Assembly (NCBI GenBank): GCA_030248195.1
Contig: JASAND010020065.1
Location: forward strand, 1-64,000
Reading direction: 5' to 3'
DNA from: Trissonchulus latispiculum
Taxonomy: Eukaryota; Nematoda; Enoplea; Enoplida; Ironidae
Length of the DNA stretch: 64,000 nt
In this document: in pieces, positions 57,682 through 64,000 of the stretch
Layout of the letters: each line of letters opens with the position of its first letter
How positions within the stretch are numbered: position 1 is the stretch's first letter
Translations under genes and position numbers: made by a program
Notes under the pieces: generated by a model
Databases searched by the model: none
What the model saw: only the letters and a program-made list of their open reading frames with translations
Told to the model about the DNA's origin: nothing

Positions 57682-58106
57682 TTACTTAAATCCTGCCGAG
57701 TCATTCGATTTTTTGGACATCGATACTGCTTGCTCCTTACTTCCATTTCGTGTCAGTCGCAGACGCTGTTCAATAGTGTATACGTTGACATTAGAGCGTT
57801 GCTTGAGATTTGTAGTTGACGTCAAATTAGGGTCTCCTGTAATGGTCAGAAAACCGCCGCTAACCGACATATTTTCATAGTTCACCAGGGTTCCATTATC
57901 CCGCAGCGGCAGGGACATATTGTTGCTGTCAGGCTTTTCAGTGTTACTTGAGTTGGCGGCAAGCAGATCTTCCTTATCAGCCAAGGCAGGAGTACGCCAC
58001 AGATGCGACGGAACGGCGCGTTCTGGTAAGTAGAGAATCCCGGTGGCTGTGACCTCACACTCTATCTGCATCATAGGCACATGGTGACTGGGAATGTTCA
58101 TTGACT
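57682..58106 (-). CDS. ATF6: ATF6-type gene, last exon
   Basis: Acceptor TTATTTTCTAG on the minus strand; completes a Glu codon and runs 140 aa to TAA. VPMMQIECEVTATGILYL near the start matches the conserved end of the ATF6 lumenal domain. The tail after it is about 115 aa, Asn/Ser/Thr-rich with seven sequons, and ends DSAGFK. Vertebrate ATF6 is shorter here and I recognise no motif in this extension. Confidence 0.88.
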
Positions 58107-61100
58107 CTAGAAAATAAAATAGAAACACAAAGAAATTGGTGAAAAAGATATTAAAAAGGAGGGCATTCACTCATTCAATCGAAACAATATTTTTCATTGA
58201 GACAGGCCTGATGAGGGAGACCCCTCCAAGAACCAATCAAGGTGCACCCACCGTATGTTTTAAGAAAAACGTTTAGGGTATGAGTAAAATTCGACTAAAT
58301 GCAGACTACCTACTCAGCTCCCCCCCCCCCGCCTGCAAAAGTCGCCATAATTTGTAGCTGTGATAATTTGAAATAATCGATAATTCCGTCCACAAAATGT
58401 ACAGAGAAAAAGAACGGAGGGAACCAAAGTCTGAAGCAATAGTTTACCGTTTAATGGCACAGCAGGCATAATTAGAGACATTCGAGGTCGCATAGTCTTA
58501 TTATGCATTAAGGCAGGCAGAAGTACATAATCCTAAAACATTAAAAGCATCATGACAGAAAATAAAATAGGCGAGATATCAAAATTAAATTTACCTTCAG
58601 ATTTTAGAGAATTCAAGAGTTTACGGCTCGAGCAGAAAACTAAGGCAGAAATATAATTCTGTGTATTCTTTATAAAAATTAATCAACTCGTCGACTGGCT
58701 ATAACGGTGCTTTCAAAAATCACAGTTTCCTCAAAAATACAAACATTAAATGAACAGTTGAAAATGTCGGTCCAAAAATAAATATATAATGCAAACTAAA
58801 TGTGCTTACATTCTGAAATGAAACCACATAGAAGGTATCATCACGTCGGCGAAGTGCTTTGAGCAATTTCAGATAAGTAGCGTCAAAGCTGTCATAGTTG
58901 TATCCATCAAGATTAAATCGAATGCGAGCATCCCTAAAAGAAAGAGTACATAATACACAAGGGTATGACAGCTAGCATACTCTATATATTATCAGCTTGA
59001 CACATCTTCTGCGGCTGACCACCCGCAAATTGGTGCCCAGTCGAAATAGGGTAGACTCATTCACTCTTTGCTTGTGTGCTATAGCTCGAAAACACAAGCA
59101 CAAGCACTACGTGCTTGAGCTTGGTGTCTGTTTCAATCTTCAGCACACACGCATAGCGGACAATTTTTTGAAGTGAAGGGTCCAACTTGCGGGAGGGAGG
59201 TCAGCCGTTAGCGTACAGAGGGCGTGTCAAGCTTATGATACATAGAGTATGCCAGCTGTCGTACTCTTATTTATTATGTACTCTTGTTAAAAGTATACCG
59301 CCAGTATTTTGCCTGCTCCATTCCACTGAAACTGGTTGCAAGACAAATATTTTCAAATTATATACTTAACAAAATTAATTACACTATATTATAACTAGGG
59401 GGGAAAATGCCCTCGACGGGCAACCAACTTGGTAGAATAGGGAAAGACTTGAATGTTAAATACACGGTGCATGGTTACAACTGAGATTCTGCTGAAGCGG
59501 AAAAATGCCGTTTCTCAGCGACTAAAATGACAGAAACCAGCTTTGTGCGCCGAATAGGGAATGTACTCGGCGACTAAAATGAAAGAAACCAGCTTTGTGC
59601 GCCGAATAGGGAATCTACTCGGCGACTAAAATGAAAGAAACCAGCTTTGTCGCCGAATAGGGAATTCCCTCCTTCCGCCCTATTCGCGCGAACTTTGAAG
59701 CCTATTATGTGTTGCTTTGCTGTATAATGATAGAGAGCTTCAGAATGGCAGAATTGCTTCAGTGTATTTAACATTCAAGTCTTTCCCTATTCTACCAAGT
59801 TGGTTGCCCGTCGAGGGCATTTTCCTCCCTAGTTTCGCTTATTTTTCCGCTGCAGAGAAAATCATGTCAGAGAAGTTGCATATATACACAATGTAAGCAA
59901 AGCTAGCTACCGCAAACAGGCTGGATGAAAACGTTCTAGTTCAACTGAATGTATTTGCTGAAGCGGAAAAATGCCTGTTAATAGCCTTTTCAGAACTTTA
60001 TACACGGTGCGTCATCTTAGGCTGGAAGGCCACTGTTCATGGCCTCTACAGAACATTATACACGGAGCGTTATCTTAGGCTGGAAGGCCACTGTTCATGG
60101 CCTTTTCAGAACTTTTTACACGGTGCGTTATCTTAGGCAGGAAGGCTATTTTAAAAGCCAACCAGCACCGTAACCTTGGATATGCAGTTATATATACGTG
60201 ACAAAAGTTGCTCTGCTCATTTAGGGCTTTCATTTAAAACCAAATTTGACAACTTTTGGTTTTGATTTTTGACCAATTAGGACCCCTTGCCAGGGCGCCA
60301 CAGGTCGCTAGAGATCAGTTTGGAGATAAAATGTTCGCCTCACCAAGGGCTTTCATTTGATACCAAACTTGAAAACTTTTAAAAAAATTGATTTTGGACC
60401 GGTCCGGACCCTGGTCAGGGCGCCACAGGCCGCTGGATCCACTTTGGAGGGGTCCTCCAATGACAAAAAATGTTCGCTTCACCAAGGGCTTTCATTTGAT
60501 ACCAAACTTAGCCACTTTCGGAAAAATCGATTTTTGGGCATTTTGGACGGTCCGGACCCTGGTCAGGGCGCCACAGGCCGCTGGATCCACTTTGGAGGGG
60601 TCCTCCAATGACAAAAAATGTTCGCCTCACCAAGGGCTTTCATTTGATACCAGACTTGGCTACTTTTGGAAAAATCGATTTTTGGCCATTTTGGACCGGT
60701 CCGGAACCTGGTCAGGGCGCCACAGGCCGCTGGATCCACTTTGGAGGGGTCCTCCAATGACAAAAAATGTTCGCCTCACCAAGGGCTTTCATTTGATACC
60801 AAACTTAGCCACTTTCGGAAAAATCGATTTTTGGGCATTTTGGACGGTCCGGACCCTGTTCAGGGCGCCACAGGCCGCTGGATCCACTTTGGAGGGGTCC
60901 TCCAATGACAAAAAAATGTTCGCCTCACCAAGGGTTTTCATTTGATACCAAACTTGGTCAATTTTGGAAAAATCGATTTTTGGCCATTTTGGACCCGGTC
61001 CCCGGTCCGGACCCCTGGCCAGGGCGCCACAGGTGTCCGGGCGAAACCTACTAAAGCCTATGCTGTAGTGCTCCCGCACCCCACCCCAAACCCCAAATAA

Positions 61101-63742
61101 GAGAGACCTGCCCACTGTAGATATTTCTGTAGAAGAGGTTAAAGTTGGAGTTGCGACACGGTAGGGCCCACCACCATCAGGGTGCCCCCCAGCCACATGG
61201 ATAGGTCCTAGAGCGAAACTAATGGGCCATTCAGATTCACCATATAGGGGTTCCTATTCGAATACGAAACCTAAGCCCAGCAGCTCTTATGTATAGGGCT
61301 GCCTACTCGGTAGGCCCAGACCCCCCTTTTACACGTTAACTACTGACCCCTGGCCAGGGCGCCACAGATGACCGACCAACACCAAACTCTCAAATGGAGA
61401 CCTCCACCCTTGGGCCATGCCACAACCCCAATATGAGAGCCCAGCTTCGCTCGCTGCGATCTATTTCGAAGTGCAATTATTTTCGAACTTAGTTTTTTTT
61501 CGGGGGTCACTTGGGGGGTCCCCACCGGGGGGGTGGGGCCATCTGGGGGGTCCTGGAACCGCGGAAAGTAATTTCCCCGGAATTGCGGAACTTTTGTACA
61601 AGAAAAACCTAAAATAGTACGGCTCTGAAGGGTCTTCCGACCTGCACCCCTGGGGGGGAAAAAAAGAGGAGAAACGCGACCTGCTCGGGGGGGGGGGCCC
61701 AATTTTCATATCTCAAGATCTACCCGGCCGATCCGGCTGAAATTTTCACAGCATGTACCCCTGCCCACAGGCTCTTCACACACCAAGTTTGAGCCCGATC
61801 GGTCCACTCCTCCGCTGGCCCCAGGCCAAACAATGTCCAGATTATACACATTGCGTCAAATTTTCTCTATTCTAGGGGGAGCGCTAACGCGCTCCCCCTA
61901 ATATGATCAAATTATATATTTAACAAAATTAATTACACTATATTATAATATGAACTGAATGAGTGCATCTGCCTTAGTATCGTGTCCTAACAAAGAGTTT
62001 ACCCTGAAAACTGTTAATCAAGTTTATTGGTAGGGCTACAAAGTATCAGAAACCATTTGTGCCATACAAGAGTAAAACAGCTGCTAGTATAACAAGAATA
62101 AAAATGCTCCGGTGGAGCATGAAAAATGCAATATGGGTGACATTAGGTTGTAAATGGACAGAGGACTAGGTTTTAAAACGTTAATATGGGAGGGGCAGGT
62201 TGTAAATGCCAGGAGGACTAGGTTAAAAGCGCACTAATATGGACCAGCTTCGCTGAACAACCCATATTCGCGAAAACTGTCCAGAGTTTCTATCGGCTGC
62301 TGCTTGCTATATATTGCTATTGGCAGTTCTGTGCTGTGTTTGGGGCAACACATACAGCACGGTGGAAGCTACAAAGTGCACTAACTAACATAGCTACAGT
62401 TCCTCCTTACTACAGACATGATTTTCGCCAAGTTTCATATGTTCAGCCGTTTACAGTATGTCTACAGACAGCGTGCTATGGTTGTTGCATAGCAGTACAG
62501 CACGATAGCAGCACCGCACAGCGATGCGACTATGCTCATCGTGTTCAGCGACCCCGATAACCTTTATATGCGTCCCACTATATGGCCCAAAACAGCATAT
62601 TTAGGCCTATTTTTGACTATTTTCTGCGGAGTTGGGACTTAGAAATTTTTCCAAAATGGCTATTTGGCCGGACCAACTTTGGGCCGGCCGCCAGAACGAT
62701 CCTGGCCAGATATCAAAAATCGCCCTCGTTAGGACATATAAACCCTTCCGTAGATCCTTATGCAACAAACCACGTCTCTCTAGCGTCTTCCCTGAGTCCT
62801 GTAGCTTTGACAAAAAATTGGCCATTTTTGGCCATTTTAGCGCCAAGTCCACATTTGGCCGGCCGTACAGGTGGCCGGCCGGGCCGGGCAGCGAAAAAAT
62901 ATCAAAAAGGTTCACTTTCGGGGTATATACGTTCAAAAAAACCAAACTTCACCTGCTGAAAATGCCCAGATCGTTCTAACACTGCGACAGAAAATTGCAT
63001 TTTTCCAAGCGTGACTTACACGGAAAAAAAACAAACGGACCTAACTTGCCCGGAAGCGAAAATTTTCAAAGTTGGAAATTTTGACCAAAACTTTTTTGCG
63101 ACGTGTAGTACTCGTCGTTTAGATTCCAACGATACCAAAATTGTCCAGTTTCGTTGAGTATTTAGCTGGCACGGAGCTCGAACGGGTCTCCAAGGGCCGC
63201 ACTGAGCCTTTTACACCCATATTATAGGGGAGCGCTCTCGCGCTCCCCTATAATATTACGTTAACAACTATTTCAATTCGGCCTGTTTGTCTGTTCTTCT
63301 AGGAGAACACTAGCACGTAAATTATGGTAGTATATAGGTTTAATACTCCAGCCAGACCAAATGATCCAAAAAGGAAACGAACCACGAGATTAAGATTCTG
63401 TAAGCGATATTTGGGTCACCAACCCTCCACGGTCTGACAGCTAGTTTTAACACAATTACTGCCTTTTATAACTCCCTGAGCCACCAAAGGTCCTTAACAT
63501 TTACTCACCGTCTTCTGGCAGGTCCAGTCAAAAGTGGATGTCCCAACTCCCAGAGTCTCAGATCAGATCCAATATTTTCCGGAATAGGCTGTTGTGTGAC
63601 AGTGGCAGGAGTGGGACTGTTTCCTTCTGACCTGGCAGCAGCAGCATTGTGACTGTCAGACTTTCGATTCTGTTTAGACTTTGCCTTGTTCCAGCGCAAC
63701 TTTTCATGACGGTGAATCCAGCTGCTAAGCTCATCTGCTAGT
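57682..63742 (-). CDS. ATF6: ATF6-type ER-stress transcription factor, 3' part (four exons, lumenal domain)
   Basis: Joining 63,742-63,509, 58,933-58,810, 58,532-58,448 and 58,106-57,682 gives the last 288 aa. ATF6 is an ER membrane sensor whose cytosolic bZIP part is freed by Golgi S1P and S2P proteases during ER stress. The window holds only the ER-lumenal part. Matches to animal ATF6 in order are ELSSWIHRHE (ELxxWVHRHE in vertebrates), RRRDDTFYVVSF, LPALMHNKTMRPRMSLIMPA and VPMMQIECEVTATGILYL, with the Cys that corresponds to a conserved lumenal cysteine. All junction phases agree. The region is full of N-glycosylation sequons (NKT, NES, NSS, NMS, NGT, NLT, NGS), as expected in the lumen. 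The bZIP, membrane segment and protease sites must lie right of 64,000. The gene is tail-to-tail with Dlx paralog 2. Confidence 0.9.
58448..58532 (-). CDS. ATF6: ATF6-type gene, third exon from window end
   Basis: 85 nt, acceptor AATGTTTTAG, donor AACG|GTAAAC. Encodes DYVLLPALMHNKTMRPRM then SLIMPAVPLN, the HNKT-RP-MS core of the ATF6 lumenal domain. NKT is a sequon conserved in the family. Confidence 0.9.
58810..58933 (-). CDS. ATF6: ATF6-type gene, second exon from window end
   Basis: 124 nt, acceptor TTTCTTTTAG, donor AAT|GTAAGC, phase 2 in and phase 0 out. Encodes DARIRFNLDGYNYDSFDATY then LKLLKALRRRDDTFYVVSFQ; RRRDDTFYVVSF is strongly ATF6-like. Confidence 0.9.
59353..59394 (+). repeat. 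42-bp direct repeat, left copy
   Basis: Starts TCAAATTATATACTTAAC and ends ACACTATATTATAA. It is identical to 61,907-61,948 except at one base (C versus T). The two copies bound a 2.5-kb repeat block. Confidence 0.92.
59395..59832. mobile_element. 438-bp inverted-repeat element with ~70-bp TIRs
   Basis: The left arm starts CTAGGGGGGAAAATGCCC, then TCGACGGGCAACCAACTTGG, GTAGAATAGGGAAAG and ACTTGAATGTTAAATACAC. The right arm (59,763-59,832) is its complement with very few changes, ending GGGCATTTTCCTCCCTAG. Inside are three 52-bp tandem units. It is a MITE-type structure with no coding sequence. Confidence 0.85.
59517..59670 (+). repeat. 52-bp tandem repeat, three copies
   Basis: Unit contains GCGACTAAAATGAAAGAAAC, CAGCTTTGTGCGCCGAATAG and GGAAT. 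Period is 52 bp (CGAC at 59,519, 59,571 and 59,623). Copies are nearly identical, so the array is recent. Confidence 0.92.
59980..60160 (+). repeat. 58-bp tandem repeat, three copies
   Basis: Unit contains CACGGTGCGTTATCTTAGGC, TGGAAGGCCACTGTTCATGG and CCTTTTCAGAAC. Period is 58 bp (CACGG at 60,003, 60,061 and 60,119). GCTGAAGCGGAAAAATGCC occurs just before it (59,958) and also at 59,491 inside the preceding element. Confidence 0.9.
60225..61040 (+). repeat. ~148-bp tandem satellite, about five units
   Basis: Each unit has AAGGGCTTTCATTTGATACC, a GGAAAAATCGATTTTTGG palindrome-like stretch, GGTCCGGACCCTGGTCAGGG, CGCCACAGGCCGCTGGATCC and TCCTCCAATGACAAAAAATG. Start points 60,347, 60,486, 60,634, 60,783 and 60,932 give spacings of 139, 148, 149 and 149 bp. 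Long open frames through it are an effect of composition and do not keep one phase per unit. Confidence 0.92.
61041..61872. other. GC-richer intronic DNA next to the satellite
   Basis: GGCCAGGGCGCCACAG occurs at 61,018 and again near 61,352, tying this stretch to the satellite. G runs at 61,500-61,555 and 61,648-61,700. No exon was recognised. Confidence 0.5.
61873..61900. repeat. GC-rich perfect hairpin 1
   Basis: TAGGGGGAGCGC (61,873-61,884) pairs fully with GCGCTCCCCCTA (61,889-61,900) around the loop TAAC. It ends 6 bp before the right 42-bp direct repeat. Confidence 0.93.
61907..61948 (+). repeat. 42-bp direct repeat, right copy
   Basis: Matches 59,353-59,394 at 41 of 42 positions. Confidence 0.92.
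61949..63220. other. Intronic DNA, composition-biased, no gene
   Basis: GGCCGGCC-type words cluster at 62,670-62,700 and 62,860-62,890. GGTTGTAAATG and GGACTAGGTT each occur twice (62,150-62,230). No exon or transposase was recognised. Confidence 0.5.
63221..63254. repeat. GC-rich perfect hairpin 2
   Basis: ATTATAGGGGAGCGC (63,221-63,235) pairs fully with GCGCTCCCCTATAAT (63,240-63,254) around the loop TCTC. The core GGGGAGCGC/GCGCTCCCC is shared with hairpin 1. Confidence 0.93.
63509..63742 (-). CDS. ATF6: ATF6-type gene, first exon within the window
   Basis: 234 nt, acceptor TTGCTGCCTTCAG, donor GACG|GTGAGT. Encodes LADELSSWIHRHEKLRWNKA then KSKQNRKSDSHNAAAARSEG and a Pro/Thr-rich linker to LLTGPARR. 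ELSSWIHRHE aligns with the segment just after the membrane region in ATF6. Further 5' exons are outside the window. Confidence 0.87.
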
Positions 63743-64000
63743 CTGAAGGCAGCAAAAATGAAAACAGATTATGTCGTGATTAAATGTGGACTAGATAGCA
63801 TCTCAGCTCCAACTATTAAAAAACTGTAAAAATCAAGGGTGGAAGTTTAACTCATAACGATCCAAGTTTATACCAAGTGCTCAGTACAAATGGCAAGATT
63901 ACTGCCGCTATCTTCAAAAAACTACGTCAGAGGCCCTGACAATGCTTTGTTAGCATCACAGCACTTGCAAAGCCCCACCAGGAAAAGCAAAGCCCCACCA
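63743..64000 (-). other. Intron of the ATF6-type gene at the window edge
   Basis: No exon seen. GCAAAGCCCCACCA is repeated at 63,967-63,980 and 63,987-64,000, period 20 bp, and may continue past the window. Confidence 0.55.

Larger units (their letters stand above)
58934..63508 (-). other. ATF6-type gene, 4.6-kb intron full of repeats
   Basis: GTGAGT donor at 63,508 and TTTTAG acceptor at 58,934 on the minus strand. It contains a 42-bp direct repeat pair, a 438-bp inverted-repeat element, three different tandem arrays and two GC-rich perfect hairpins, all listed separately. Confidence 0.8.

Noticed and set aside
60357..60945. 185-codon open frame with internal repeats
   Set aside because: It runs through a 148-bp satellite whose period is not a multiple of three. 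Similar frames are open in other phases and on the other strand.

Overview
The window is genomic DNA from an animal, most likely an invertebrate. It holds three spliced protein-coding genes with GT-AG introns, two of them Distal-less/Dlx homeobox genes. It has no operons or bacterial-type signals. The intergenic DNA is AT-rich and full of non-autonomous DNA transposons. Both homeodomains carry the NRRSK form of helix 3 that I associate with invertebrate Dll rather than vertebrate Dlx. I cannot name the phylum from the sequence alone.

Layout. 1-17.9 kb: upstream flank of the first Dlx gene, built from foldback elements, nested transposons, hAT-like elements and a promoter-bearing MITE. 17.9-24.7 kb (+): Dlx paralog 1, three exons, 377 aa. 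24.7-41.1 kb: spacer and upstream flank of the second gene. 41.1-45.2 kb (+): Dlx paralog 2, three exons, 373 aa. 45.4-46.5 kb: a transposon containing a tRNA-derived SINE. 46.5-57.6 kb: repeats and unassigned DNA. 57.7-63.7 kb (-): the last four exons of an ATF6-type ER-stress transcription factor. Its bZIP and membrane segment lie beyond the right edge. Its 4.6-kb intron is packed with tandem repeats, inverted repeats and hairpins.

The two Dlx genes are head-to-tail. Exons 1 and 2 have exactly the same lengths in both (334 and 188 nt), intron phases are identical (1 and 0), and the second intron falls at the canonical Dlx position between homeodomain residues 44 and 45. Three short non-coding blocks upstream of paralog 1 (near 3.2, 11.4 and 16.4 kb) have counterparts in the same order upstream of paralog 2 (near 30.3, 34.0 and 39.2 kb). 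A long-hairpin element of one family also sits directly upstream of each first exon. The simplest reading is an old tandem duplication of a Dlx gene with at least 15 kb of 5' flank. The surviving matches would then be candidate cis-regulatory elements.

The mobile DNA is dominated by non-autonomous elements whose ends are inverted arrays of short motifs. Several keep perfect 8- or 9-bp target duplications, and some are nested. No intact transposase or reverse transcriptase gene was found.
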